Position numbers and translations under genes: made by a program
From: Saprospiraceae bacterium
Lineage (GTDB): Bacteria > Bacteroidota > Bacteroidia > Chitinophagales > Saprospiraceae
DNA: 64,000 bases
Direction of reading: 5' to 3'
Assembly: GCA_020437105.1 (NCBI GenBank)
Contig: JAGQWR010000002.1
Coordinates: forward strand, 46,212-110,211
Notes under the pieces: generated by a model
Told to the model about the DNA's origin: nothing
The model's database searches: none
The model's input: the letters and a program-made list of their open reading frames with translations, nothing else
Shown: positions 42,770 to 51,195 of the stretch, piece after piece
Numbering within the stretch: the stretch's first letter is position 1
Layout: each line of letters starts with the position of its first letter

Positions 42770-42777
42770 CAAAAATA
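42770..42777 (-). promoter_or_regulatory. Candidate -7 box for the acyl-CoA dehydrogenase gene
   Basis: CAAAAATA on plus reads TATTTTTG on minus, an exact TAnnTTTG match about 106 bases before the ATG. Confidence 0.4.
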
Positions 42778-42801
42778 AATAAATTCTATGGCTTTTTTGT
42801 G

Positions 42802-43110
42802 CTACTCGGCCAATACTTCAAGCAGGGTTCTAAAAGCGACAAATTTATGGAGATAGCGGGCGTTGTGTTCGGCTTGTAATCGGGCGGAATGATTTATCTG
42901 ATATTGATGCAGAGTAGCCATATCCTGGCAGGTATATTGGATAGAATAGGTCACCCCATCTGCTTCGTCCATCGAAATGACCCGGGTAAGTTTGTATTTT
43001 AAAAAATACCCGGTATCCATTACATCCGGGATATGGATGTTTTTCATCCATTGGAGCCAGTCTTCCTGCACTTCCGGCTCAACTTTAACCGTCACATTAT
43101 AGATGATCAT
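42802..43110 (-). CDS. DUF4286 family protein
   Basis: A 102-residue protein: MIIYNVTVKVEPEVQEDWLQWMKNIHIPDVM at the N-terminus and SIQYTCQDMATLHQYQINHSARLQAEHNARYLHKFVAFRTLLEV later are typical DUF4286 segments; the fold is a ferredoxin-like alpha/beta barrel. No known function. It lies one base after the murA stop and is probably co-transcribed. Confidence 0.9.
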   Translation of the reverse strand: MIIYNVTVKVEPEVQEDWLQWMKNIHIPDVMDTGYFLKYKLTRVISMDEADGVTYSIQYTCQDMATLHQYQINHSARLQAEHNARYLHKFVAFRTLLEVLAE

Positions 43111-43111
43111 A

Positions 43112-44422
43112 TTAAATACGTGTTATGTGGGCGCCCAGGCTACGTAGTCGGTCATCAATAGCTTCATAGCCCCGATCAATCTGATGGATATTATTTATGA
43201 TGCTGGTTCCCTTAGCTGAAAGGGCTGCGATCAACAATGCTACACCAGCCCGGATATCCGGGGAGGTCATTTTGATGCCTCGAAGGGGGTATTTCCGGTC
43301 GAGTCCGATCACAGTAGCGCGGTGTGGATCACAGAGGATAATTTGCGCGCCCATATCTATGAGCTTATCCACAAAAAACAGGCGGCTTTCAAACATCTTT
43401 TGGTGTACCAGTACGCTGCCTCTTGCCTGAGTAGCCAGTACGAGTACAATACTCATTAAGTCGGGAGTAAAACCTGGCCAGGGGGCATCATAAACCGTTA
43501 AGATTGACCCATCAATAAATGTCTGAATCTCATAATGGTCCTGAGCCGGAATATAAATATTTTGACCTTGTACCTGGAGCTGTACGCCGAGCCGTTCGAA
43601 GATGGAAAGGATATTACCTAATTGTTCCGGTTGAGCATCAGCAATGGTAATCTCAGATTGTGTCATGGCAGCCATACCAATAAAGCTGCCAATTTCGATC
43701 ATGTCAGGAAGCAGGCGATGCCTGGTACCGGAAAGTTGATCCACCCCTTCAATGACCAGCATATTTGAGCCGATTCCATTGATTTTAGCACCCATCTGAT
43801 GAAGCATGCGGCACAATTGCTGCACATAAGGTTCGCAGGCTGCATTATAGATAGTGGTCGTACCTTCCGCGAGTACAGCGGCCATAATTACATTGGCCGA
43901 TCCGGTTACGGAAATCTCATCCATTAGTATATACGTGCCTTTTAATTGGGCACACTGGATGGAATATTGGTTTCGTTCGCTATCGTAGCGGAACTCCCCA
44001 CCAAGTTTCTGCAAACCAAGAAAATGGGTATCCAGTCTTCTTCGGCCAATTTTATCCCCACCGGGCTGTGGCAGAAAAGCCTGTCCGAGTCGGGCCAGTA
44101 GCGGACCGATTAGCATGACAGATCCACGGATTTGGCGGGCGGTTTCCCGAAAACCTTCTGAACTCAGGTAGTCCATATCGATATTTGCCGCACAAAACCG
44201 ATAGGATCCTTTTGAAAGAAGCTCGATTTCTACTCCAAGTCCGGATAGTAATTCTATGAGTCTGCGTACATCCAGAATATCGGGGATATTCGAGATAAAT
44301 ACGTCTTCTTTAGTCAACAGGGTAGCGCAGAGTACCTGGAGGGCTTCGTTTTTGGCTCCTTGAGGGGTAATAGTTCCACTTAACAGGTGACTGCCTTCTA
44401 CTTCAAATGCATCCAAAACCAT
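43112..44422 (-). CDS. murA: UDP-N-acetylglucosamine 1-carboxyvinyltransferase with Asp in place of the catalytic Cys
   Basis: A 436-residue EPSP-synthase-fold enzyme that makes the first committed peptidoglycan intermediate from UDP-GlcNAc and phosphoenolpyruvate. GAKNEAL (22-28) holds the substrate-contacting Lys24. The active-site loop, normally PGGCAIG, reads PGGDKIGRRRLDTH, so the fosfomycin-target Cys is Asp123. The rest (SVTGSANVIMAAVLAEG, RLLPDMIEIGSF, RAGVALLIAAL) is intact. Enzymes with Asp here, as in mycobacteria and chlamydiae, are active but not alkylated by fosfomycin. It is followed closely by the DUF4286 gene. Confidence 0.95.
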   Translation of the reverse strand: MVLDAFEVEGSHLLSGTITPQGAKNEALQVLCATLLTKEDVFISNIPDILDVRRLIELLSGLGVEIELLSKGSYRFCAANIDMDYLSSEGFRETARQIRGSVMLIGPLLARLGQAFLPQPGGDKIGRRRLDTHFLGLQKLGGEFRYDSERNQYSIQCAQLKGTYILMDEISVTGSANVIMAAVLAEGTTTIYNAACEPYVQQLCRMLHQMGAKINGIGSNMLVIEGVDQLSGTRHRLLPDMIEIGSFIGMAAMTQSEITIADAQPEQLGNILSIFERLGVQLQVQGQNIYIPAQDHYEIQTFIDGSILTVYDAPWPGFTPDLMSIVLVLATQARGSVLVHQKMFESRLFFVDKLIDMGAQIILCDPHRATVIGLDRKYPLRGIKMTSPDIRAGVALLIAALSAKGTSIINNIHQIDRGYEAIDDRLRSLGAHITRI

Positions 44423-44446
44423 GGGGTAGGGGAAAGTTAATTCGGG

Positions 44447-45124
44447 TTATTTACGTTTTCCGCCGCCTTTACTGCGGTGACCGCCTTTATGTGGTCCTTT
44501 ACTGCCACCCTTGGATCCTTTGTGGCTCGATTTACTATTATTACCCATCGGACGTTTACGGGTATTCCGTGTTGGTGAAGTCAGGTTTTCTATGGGTAAA
44601 TTTTCTTTGAGGGTCAACTTGCCATTGGAAAGGGCTTGCAGATCGCCAACGATAACATCATCACTGACAAAGTGCTCTCTATTCCAGGTGCGGTAAGCTA
44701 ATTTCATATAAGAGCAGATGACCATGACGAACTCGTCCTGTTTTGCTCCCGGCTCCATTGACAAAGCCTTGTCAATAAGTTGTTGCACGTTATGGCCGTA
44801 GTGGCGAAACCGGTGTTCTGCTGTAGGGTAGGGAACTTGTTCCGGAATTTTCCGAACGTACTCTTTATTGCTGTCGATGCCTTCCGGCGGATCAACATCC
44901 AGATCGAAATCTGCAATGCGATATAAGTGGTTCCAAACGCGCTCGCGGAAGTCATCCATGTTTTTATTCTGTGGATTCATCTGCATCATCAGCCGGATAA
45001 TCTCCTGCACAAATCGCTGACGCTCGGCTTTATCTTCAATTGTTTTGGCGTGTGTGATCAGATTCTGAACGTTTCGGCCATATTCTGGTATAACCAGCTT
45101 TTCACGCTGGGAATTGTAATCCAT
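44447..45124 (-). CDS. DUF4290 family protein with a basic tail
   Basis: A 225-residue protein. MDYNSQREKLVIPEYGRNVQNLITHAKTIEDKAERQRFVQEIIRLMMQMNP-like start and HFRFRHYGHNVQQLID-like middle are DUF4290 features. The last 50 residues are strongly basic, rich in Gly, Ser, Lys and His (KGSKGGSKGPHKGGHRSKGGGKRK-like), as in nucleic-acid-binding tails. Function unknown. Adjacent to murA downstream and glmS upstream in the same orientation, a common Bacteroidota arrangement for envelope precursor genes. Confidence 0.9.
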   Translation of the reverse strand: MDYNSQREKLVIPEYGRNVQNLITHAKTIEDKAERQRFVQEIIRLMMQMNPQNKNMDDFRERVWNHLYRIADFDLDVDPPEGIDSNKEYVRKIPEQVPYPTAEHRFRHYGHNVQQLIDKALSMEPGAKQDEFVMVICSYMKLAYRTWNREHFVSDDVIVGDLQALSNGKLTLKENLPIENLTSPTRNTRKRPMGNNSKSSHKGSKGGSKGPHKGGHRSKGGGKRK

Positions 45125-45151
45125 GTTTTTTTACTTTCTTCGAATTTGTAA

Positions 45152-46999
45152 TTATTCTACGGTTACTGATTTTGCCAAATTCCGCGGTTGGTCAACATCA
45201 CAGCCCCGTAAAACGGCAATGTGGTAGGAGAGCAACTGCAATGGAATGACAGAAAGCAGCGGAGTGAGCGGATCAATAGTATCCGGAATCTCAATGGTAT
45301 AATCAGCCATTTTAGATATGACTTCCTCTCCTTTATTTACTACCGCAATGACCATGCCTTTTCGGGCTTTTACTTCCTGAACATTGCTGGCAATTTTTTC
45401 ATAAGCGCTTTTGTTGGTTGCAATCACAATCACTGGCATGTTTTCATCAATGAGTGCGATCGGACCATGTTTCATCTCTGCAGCGGGATATCCTTCTGCA
45501 TGGATATAGCTAATCTCTTTTAACTTCAGGGCACCTTCCAGTGCCACCGGGAAATTGTACCCACGTCCGAGATAAAGGGCGTTGGTCGCATCTTTAATTT
45601 CACCTGCAATATATTCAATCTTTGACTGGCAGGTACGAAGTACTTCTTCTACTTTAGCCGGAATAAGCTCCAACTCATTTAGTAAACGCTGATAATATGA
45701 TTTAGACAGCGTGCCTCTTTTGTAAGCTACGCTAAGCGCCATCATGGTGAGCAGTGTAACCTGTCCGGTAAAAGCTTTGGTTGAAGCTACTCCAATTTCC
45801 GGTCCGGCGTGAATATACGATCCGGAATCAGTCATTCGGGCAATGGAAGAACCAACTACGTTCACAATACCAAAGAGCAGGGCTCCTTTTTCGCGTGCCA
45901 ATTCCAGTGCGGCAAGTGTATCTGCGGTTTCACCGGATTGCGAAATGGCAATCACTACATCTTTTTCGCTAAGTACCGGATTGCGATACCGGAATTCAGA
46001 GGCGTATTCCACTTCAACCGGCATACGAGCCAGTTCTTCAAACAAGTATTCGCCGATAAGGCCGGAATGCCAGGAAGTACCACATCCTACAATAATAAAT
46101 CGATCTGCTTCAGAGATCCGGGTGATATGTTCTTCTAAACCGCCTAGTCGAACCCAGCCTTCTGATGCATTTAAGCGACCACGCATACAGTCGGCGATCG
46201 TCTGGCTTTGTTCATCAATTTCTTTGGCCATGAAAAAATCAAAACCGCCTTTTTCCAGTTTTTCGAGCTCCATATCGAGCTCCTGGATATGAGGTGTTGT
46301 GATCTTATTGCTAATGGTCTTTATCTGCAAGCCAGTGGTAGGACCAACTACTGCGATTTCTTCATTATTCAGATAAACAACCCGTTTGGTATGTTCCACA
46401 ATCGGGGTAGCATCCGAGGCCATAAAAAATTCGCCCTCGTTTTCTCCGATACCAATAACCAGCGGACTTGATTTCCGGGCGCCTACCAGTTTGAGCGGAT
46501 CCTTAGAGTCCATCACTACAATGGCGTAGGCTCCGATTACTTTATTCAGGGCAACCCGAACGGCTTCTTCCAGGGGAAGTTGATCACTATCCTGAATAAA
46601 CTCGATCAAATTGACAAGTACTTCGGTATCTGTTTCGGTAAAGAATTTCCGTCCTTCTTTTTCGAGCGCACGTTTTAGGAGGGCATAATTTTCGATAATC
46701 CCGTTGTGTACAATAGTCAGGCGGTGGTTTTCCGAGCAATGCGGATGTGCGTTCAGGTCATCTGGTTTCCCGTGGGTAGCCCAACGTGTGTGCCCGATAC
46801 CGGCATGGCCGATCAAATCTTTGCCATCCAAATGGTCCAGCAATTCCTGAAGCTTTCCTTTTTTCTTAAAAATACGTACACCGCCGTTTTGAAGGGCTAT
46901 TCCGGCGCTGTCATATCCTCGGTATTCCAGCCTTTTAAGACCGTTTATCAGAATTGGATAGGCATCTTTTTCACCAATATAAGCTACTATTCCACACAT
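45152..46999 (-). CDS. glmS: Glutamine-fructose-6-phosphate transaminase (isomerizing)
   Basis: A 615-residue enzyme giving glucosamine-6-phosphate for UDP-GlcNAc. The N-terminal glutaminase starts MCGIVAYIGEKDA, with the nucleophile Cys2 exposed after Met removal; GHTRWATHGKPDD and the RGYDSAG motif follow. Two SIS isomerase domains (about 290-430 and 460-605) carry CGTSWHSG, SQSGETADTLAAL, and the C-terminal DQPRNLAKSVTVE tail. It supplies MurA's substrate pathway, consistent with its position near murA. No glmS-ribozyme-like leader was recognised. Confidence 0.97.
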   Translation of the reverse strand: MCGIVAYIGEKDAYPILINGLKRLEYRGYDSAGIALQNGGVRIFKKKGKLQELLDHLDGKDLIGHAGIGHTRWATHGKPDDLNAHPHCSENHRLTIVHNGIIENYALLKRALEKEGRKFFTETDTEVLVNLIEFIQDSDQLPLEEAVRVALNKVIGAYAIVVMDSKDPLKLVGARKSSPLVIGIGENEGEFFMASDATPIVEHTKRVVYLNNEEIAVVGPTTGLQIKTISNKITTPHIQELDMELEKLEKGGFDFFMAKEIDEQSQTIADCMRGRLNASEGWVRLGGLEEHITRISEADRFIIVGCGTSWHSGLIGEYLFEELARMPVEVEYASEFRYRNPVLSEKDVVIAISQSGETADTLAALELAREKGALLFGIVNVVGSSIARMTDSGSYIHAGPEIGVASTKAFTGQVTLLTMMALSVAYKRGTLSKSYYQRLLNELELIPAKVEEVLRTCQSKIEYIAGEIKDATNALYLGRGYNFPVALEGALKLKEISYIHAEGYPAAEMKHGPIALIDENMPVIVIATNKSAYEKIASNVQEVKARKGMVIAVVNKGEEVISKMADYTIEIPDTIDPLTPLLSVIPLQLLSYHIAVLRGCDVDQPRNLAKSVTVE

Positions 47000-47147
47000 A
47001 ATACATCAATGGGGTTGTTCTCAATTGTTCCCGTAATATATTCGTTCAAGGAAAAAAACGGGGCATCAGTTATTAAACGGAAAACAGTCTTATTTAGTTA
47101 AGGGCAAACAAAAAGAATGACTGTTTTAAACCTATAAAATTGTACTT

Positions 47148-47319
47148 ATACCCAAACGAAAGTGGTTTGGGCTTTTTATCTTTTTCTTTTTACGTCCTAC
47201 TTCGTTAAAACCCCGATAGCTATCGGGGCGCCAGAGCTAAGGCTATGTCTACGTTTTTTGCCTTGTAGGCCAAAAAAATAAAGTTGTTAAAATTTCCCAA
47301 ACCACTTGCGCCTGGGTAT
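47148..47319. mobile_element. 172-bp MITE-like element with 24-bp terminal inverted repeats
   Basis: Left end 47148-47171 and right end 47296-47319 are inverted copies (21 of 24 positions agree); both carry the shared core AAGTGGTTTGGG and end in ATACCC outside. Flanking TA-rich bases (TTAT before, ATAA after) would suit a TA-targeting transposase. The interior is non-coding and contains an 18-bp perfect palindrome (47211-47228). It lies in the 335-bp gap between glmS and the DUF4270 gene, which otherwise holds nothing recognisable. No transposase is present, so it is a miniature element or a structured repeat. Confidence 0.6.
47211..47228. repeat. Perfect 18-bp palindrome CCCCGATAGCTATCGGGG, copy 1
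   Basis: Self-complementary throughout. An identical copy is at 55560-55577 and a one-base variant at 55531-55548, so it is an interspersed palindromic repeat. Confidence 0.75.
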
Positions 47320-47334
47320 ATAAGGCCTACAGAA

Positions 47335-48669
47335 CTACAAGTTAGTAAAATTCACCTTTAAAATGGCCGGATTAAACGAATTCCCTGGCCCGGATAGTAC
47401 GATTCTGGTCGCTAATTCCGGACGAGCAAGCACGGTAACCTGGATTTTATTTGATGCCTGGCCCAGGCTCATTTTGCGCAACTGGGCAGAAAGGTTCAAA
47501 TGAAACTTGGGTGGATTTTCAGAGTCTGTATATACACCACCAAACAATTCTTCCAAACTTCCCTGATCCAGCCCAAAAGCGACATCGTCAATAATGGCCA
47601 GACCGGTATCTGTTACTTCGGAGGCGATCAGCTGGAGTACCGGCGTAAAAGGTGAAAACAAGTCCTCCGGAAGCGTAATCGCACTCAGTTCCAATTCGGC
47701 GCGGTTAATCACTTTATCCGCAAAAAAGGCTGCGTTTGGTATTTCAATAATAAAACTGGCACCTGACATTCCCTGGAGGAAAATCAGGCTATCTCCTTTT
47801 TCTTTATCGTCGATAAAGGATTCAACTACAGAACCTGTGTAATCGTGTTCGAATGAAGTCATCCGAGCACTCAGGCTGTTAAACTGAAACTGATATGTGC
47901 TATAATCTTCGTCCACATGGTAGTACACAAAAAACCCGGCGTTTGCACTACTTGTGCGCAGATTAAAGGCATTCATGCCGGCATTAATCGTATTGGGAGC
48001 AAGTTGTATGCCCGGGAAAACATCCAAAAAGAGGGAGTCGTCTTCAAAAACTTCAATAGGCTGACTTAGTAAATCGGCGCCAAAACTATCATCCATTCGG
48101 ATGCGTAATTGGGGCGGGAGTTTTGTCGTTTCGTCAATATCACCTCCATGTACCTGAATGGTAATACTATCCCCACTACGTGGCTTAAACAAGGCGCTGC
48201 TACCAATTAAGTCACCTGTTTGATAGACTTGGTTGGAGTATATTATTTCTTCCCGATCCATTCGCTCGGACAGGAGGCGTACGTCAATTCCGTAAAATTC
48301 TGTTGAGTCACCATAGCGGCTAAAGGCATAATATGGGAGTGCCAATACGACCGAATCCAGCACTGCATTGGCAAAATCAGGCTCCTCAGTACCAGGGCGA
48401 AACTCGGCATTTACACGAGCCAATGATTGACCGAAAACCGGATCCTGCATTTGTCCGACCAGATAGGCGATCAATTGATCATTAAAATCCGGTGCATAAG
48501 TCCTGACTGAATCTGTTAAAACTGTATATCCAATGAGACTCATCGTATCTGAGAAACCCAGATCGAGCTGATCCTGATCTAATAAGTCGGATCCAACGAT
48601 GGTCGGTTTGCTACAAGAAAATAGCGCTAATGCCAGAATCAGCCCGGCAGCAGTAAGAAATTGCTTCAT
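47335..48669 (-). CDS. DUF4270 lipoprotein
   Basis: A 444-residue protein from the ATG at 48669, which gives a proper lipoprotein signal (LALALFSCSKP, lipobox Cys). The upstream in-frame ATG (48717) would add 16 residues before it and is not preferred. SDLLDQDQLDLGFSDTMSL after the Cys, and VGQMQDPVFGQSLARVNAEFRP, are DUF4270 features. These outer-membrane-associated lipoproteins are Bacteroidota-specific with unknown role. Its 3' end abuts the inverted-repeat element. Confidence 0.88.
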   Translation of the reverse strand: MKQFLTAAGLILALALFSCSKPTIVGSDLLDQDQLDLGFSDTMSLIGYTVLTDSVRTYAPDFNDQLIAYLVGQMQDPVFGQSLARVNAEFRPGTEEPDFANAVLDSVVLALPYYAFSRYGDSTEFYGIDVRLLSERMDREEIIYSNQVYQTGDLIGSSALFKPRSGDSITIQVHGGDIDETTKLPPQLRIRMDDSFGADLLSQPIEVFEDDSLFLDVFPGIQLAPNTINAGMNAFNLRTSSANAGFFVYYHVDEDYSTYQFQFNSLSARMTSFEHDYTGSVVESFIDDKEKGDSLIFLQGMSGASFIIEIPNAAFFADKVINRAELELSAITLPEDLFSPFTPVLQLIASEVTDTGLAIIDDVAFGLDQGSLEELFGGVYTDSENPPKFHLNLSAQLRKMSLGQASNKIQVTVLARPELATRIVLSGPGNSFNPAILKVNFTNL

Positions 48670-48790
48670 AAGAATTTCGATAATTTGCATTTTTATGGTT
48701 AGCGAAGAGAAAGGCACATAGCCTGTTCTTCAAGAAACCAATCAATAGAGCAAATGGACGAGTAGAAAGGTTGTAAAGCGACTAATTTGA

Positions 48791-49612
48791 TTAGCCTTCT
48801 ACTTCCTCTTCCATTAGTGAACCATAAAAATCAAGATAGGCAGACATCATGGTATCTCCTTCCTGGCGTTCCAGGGTAGGTTTGCCTGATTCTTCCAACA
48901 ATTTAGTAACGTTCGCACTCAGGTTTTCGCTTCCAACTATCAGCGCGTCAGAGAAATTAATTGCGCCCTGGTGCAGAGCAATTTTATCTCCGTTCTGATA
49001 AGTAGAAAGTTCTGCTTCAGTTAGATTATTTATACTTGCTTTAGAGTAAAAATCATCTGAGAAGTTGTCCGTCATTTCTCCGTCATAAACAGAATATACG
49101 ACCTTAGTTTGCTGGAACAGAGCCTCTTTTTTATACGCTGTCTTCACGTATGCCGGGATCAGACTGGTCATCCATCCGTGGCAGTGAATAATATTTGGCG
49201 GCCAACCAAATTTTTTGACAGTTTCAAGCACCCCCTTGCAAAAGAAGATCATCCGATCCGGATTGTCTTCGAAAGGTTTGCCTTTCTCGTCTAAAAAGGT
49301 GTTCTTGCGCTTAAAGAAGTCTTCGTTGTCGAGAAAATACACCTGCATCCGAGCGCCCGGAAGGGAGGCTACTTTAATAATTAACGGGTAATCATCGTCA
49401 TCAACAATAATATTCATCCCGGAAAGTCGAACTACTTCGTGAAGTCTGTGTCGTCTTTCGTTGATTGAGCCAAAACGCGGCATTAAAATCCGAACCTCTA
49501 AACCGTTATCCTGTGCGTATTGGGGTAATTGTCTTGCGATTTCAGAAATTTCCGACAAAGCGGTGTAAGGCTGCATTTCCTGCGTAACTATCAGGACCTT
49601 CTTCTTACTCAT
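48791..49612 (-). CDS. Glycogen/starch synthase-type protein with only the N-terminal GT5 domain
   Basis: A 273-residue protein: KVLIVTQEMQPYTALSEISEIARQLP at the N-terminus matches the GT5 start, but the ADP-glucose KTGGL motif reads YTALS and the C-terminal Rossmann domain that binds the sugar nucleotide is absent (normal length about 480). HCHGWMTSLIPAYVK keeps the acceptor-side pattern. It ends in an acidic tail. It lies divergently upstream of panC, a conserved position in Bacteroidota. Likely not a classical glycogen synthase; role unknown. Confidence 0.82.
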   Translation of the reverse strand: MSKKKVLIVTQEMQPYTALSEISEIARQLPQYAQDNGLEVRILMPRFGSINERRHRLHEVVRLSGMNIIVDDDDYPLIIKVASLPGARMQVYFLDNEDFFKRKNTFLDEKGKPFEDNPDRMIFFCKGVLETVKKFGWPPNIIHCHGWMTSLIPAYVKTAYKKEALFQQTKVVYSVYDGEMTDNFSDDFYSKASINNLTEAELSTYQNGDKIALHQGAINFSDALIVGSENLSANVTKLLEESGKPTLERQEGDTMMSAYLDFYGSLMEEEVEG

Positions 49613-49660
49613 AATTTCAAAAAATTTTGATCTTTCTCGATCAGCCTACAAACAAGGCTG

Positions 49661-49668
49661 CAAAAATA
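49661..49668 (-). promoter_or_regulatory. Candidate -7 box for the one-domain glycogen synthase gene
   Basis: CAAAAATA on plus reads TATTTTTG on minus, an exact match 49 bases before the ATG. A CTAATT-ACTA-AATTAG inverted repeat (49699-49714) lies between this box and panC. Confidence 0.45.
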
Positions 49669-49751
49669 CGAAAAAAGCGCTATTTTTCGCAATCTTGTCT
49701 AATTACTAAATTAGCTGGCCTGTTCATAAGAACGATGATCCTGTATCCAAT

Positions 49752-50603
49752 ATGTTGTTATTCAAAAGGGTTGAGGAAATTAGCCGCTTTTTACACCTGT
49801 CAAAGCAAAACAGCCAGCGATTAGGTTTTGTTCCCACCATGGGGGCACTCCATGAAGGGCACCTGTCTCTTATTCAGCAATCAAAGGCAGCATGTGACCT
49901 GACCGTTTGCAGCATTTTTGTCAATCCAACCCAGTTTAATGAGGCATCCGATTTGGATAAATACCCCCGACGAGAGGCTGCGGATATCGCAATGCTGGTT
50001 GAAGCCGATTGTGATATTTTATTTTTGCCAGAAGTAGGAGATATGTATCCAGCCGATTATGCCGGCACACCCGAGTTTGATTTCGGACTGTTGGATAAGG
50101 TTATGGAAGGGGCACATCGGACAGGACATTTTGCGGGAGTGGCTCAGGTTCTTTTACGATTTCTCGAAATCCTACAACCTGATGCCATGTTTATGGGCCA
50201 AAAAGATCTCCAGCAGTTTTTGATCGTGCGTTCTATGCTTGAGCAGTTGAACTCGGATGTTGAGTTGGTACTTTGTCCGATTGTTCGAGAGCCCAGCGGA
50301 CTGGCAATGAGTTCCAGAAATCGGCGTTTAAGTCCGGAACAACAAGAACTGGCTGCCAATATCTATCAAACCCTCCTGGCTGCCAAAAAATGGCGTAAAG
50401 CCGGTTTCCGACCGCCGGAAATCCAAAACCGGGCCATGCTACACCTGAAAAAAATTAAAGGCTTCCAACCTGAATACATCGAAGTCGTTGAAACAAAAAA
50501 CCTTCAACCGATTGATCGATTCCAGAAAGGTCAGGAAACTGCTATTTGTGCTGCTGTTTGGGTCGGGGAGGTGCGTCTGATTGACAATTTGCTTTTTGAA
50601 TAA
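49752..50603 (+). CDS. panC: Pantoate-beta-alanine ligase
   Basis: A 283-residue enzyme joining pantoate and beta-alanine with ATP, the last step to pantothenate. PTMGALHEGHLSLI (about 28-41) holds the HIGH-like His34 and His37, and EPSGLAMSSRNRRLSPEQ holds the KMSKS-like loop. FVNPTQFNEASDLDKYPR is also conserved. Divergent from the one-domain glycogen synthase and upstream of panD. Confidence 0.97.
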   Translation: MLLFKRVEEISRFLHLSKQNSQRLGFVPTMGALHEGHLSLIQQSKAACDLTVCSIFVNPTQFNEASDLDKYPRREAADIAMLVEADCDILFLPEVGDMYPADYAGTPEFDFGLLDKVMEGAHRTGHFAGVAQVLLRFLEILQPDAMFMGQKDLQQFLIVRSMLEQLNSDVELVLCPIVREPSGLAMSSRNRRLSPEQQELAANIYQTLLAAKKWRKAGFRPPEIQNRAMLHLKKIKGFQPEYIEVVETKNLQPIDRFQKGQETAICAAVWVGEVRLIDNLLFE

Positions 50604-50716
50604 AAACAGCGTTACTCCGGCCAGTCTGTTTCGTCTTTAATGGGCTTATAAAACCCAATGCCACATTTGGATGTTTCCCATAAAAGCAGTTCGAATGGAT
50701 TGCGTTGAATTTTACC

Positions 50717-50724
50717 TATTTTTG
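50717..50724 (+). promoter_or_regulatory. Candidate -7 box for panD
   Basis: TATTTTTG matches TAnnTTTG, about 112 bases before the panD ATG. The panC-panD gap (232 bases) otherwise contains AT-rich repeats resembling AATTCAAAATT. Confidence 0.45.
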
Positions 50725-50835
50725 CGTCCTAATTTAGAGTCGTTTAAATGATCAAGTCCTGATACTGGCAATAAGATGTTGATTATCAGCCAATTAAAAA
50801 TTCAAAACTAAGAATTCAAAATTGCGCCGCTTCCT

Positions 50836-51186
50836 ATGATGTTACAGATGTTTAAGTCCAAGATTCACCGCGTAAAGGTTACTGAAGCCAACCTGAACTA
50901 CGTTGGAAGTATTACCATTGATGAAGATTTGATGGATGCTGCCAATATTATCGAAGGGGAACGGGTTCAGATTGTCAATAACAATAACGGAGAACGCCTG
51001 GAAACTTATGTGATAACAGGAGAACGGGGGTCTGGTGTGATTTGCCTGAATGGGGCAGCCGCACGTCGCGCCGAAGTGGGCGATCTGGTCATTATTATTT
51101 CCTATGCCTGGATGGATGAAGCGGAAGCCCGCACCTTCAAACCACGAGCAGTATTTCCGGATGACAACAATCGCCTGACCCCATAA
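50836..51186 (+). CDS. panD: Aspartate 1-decarboxylase (pro-enzyme)
   Basis: A 116-residue pyruvoyl enzyme giving beta-alanine. [25 protein letters not shown] contains the self-cleavage site Gly24-Ser25, which makes the pyruvoyl group; [22 protein letters not shown] is the conserved C-terminal half. Start ATG 50836, or 50839 for the usual MLQMFKSK. It supplies panC's substrate; the flippase-like gene follows 9 bases later. Confidence 0.97.
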   Translation: MMLQMFKSKIHRVKVTEANLNYVGSITIDEDLMDAANIIEGERVQIVNNNNGERLETYVITGERGSGVICLNGAAARRAEVGDLVIIISYAWMDEAEARTFKPRAVFPDDNNRLTP

Positions 51187-51195
51187 TCTTTTCTT

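Noticed and set aside
45900..47100. glmS ribozyme-like leader
   Set aside because: No glmS ribozyme core was recognisable upstream of 46999; only the MITE-like element lies further away.
50640..50760. Possible tRNA (GTTCGAAT-like segment) between panC and panD
   Set aside because: No acceptor stem, anticodon arm or CCA end can be formed around it.
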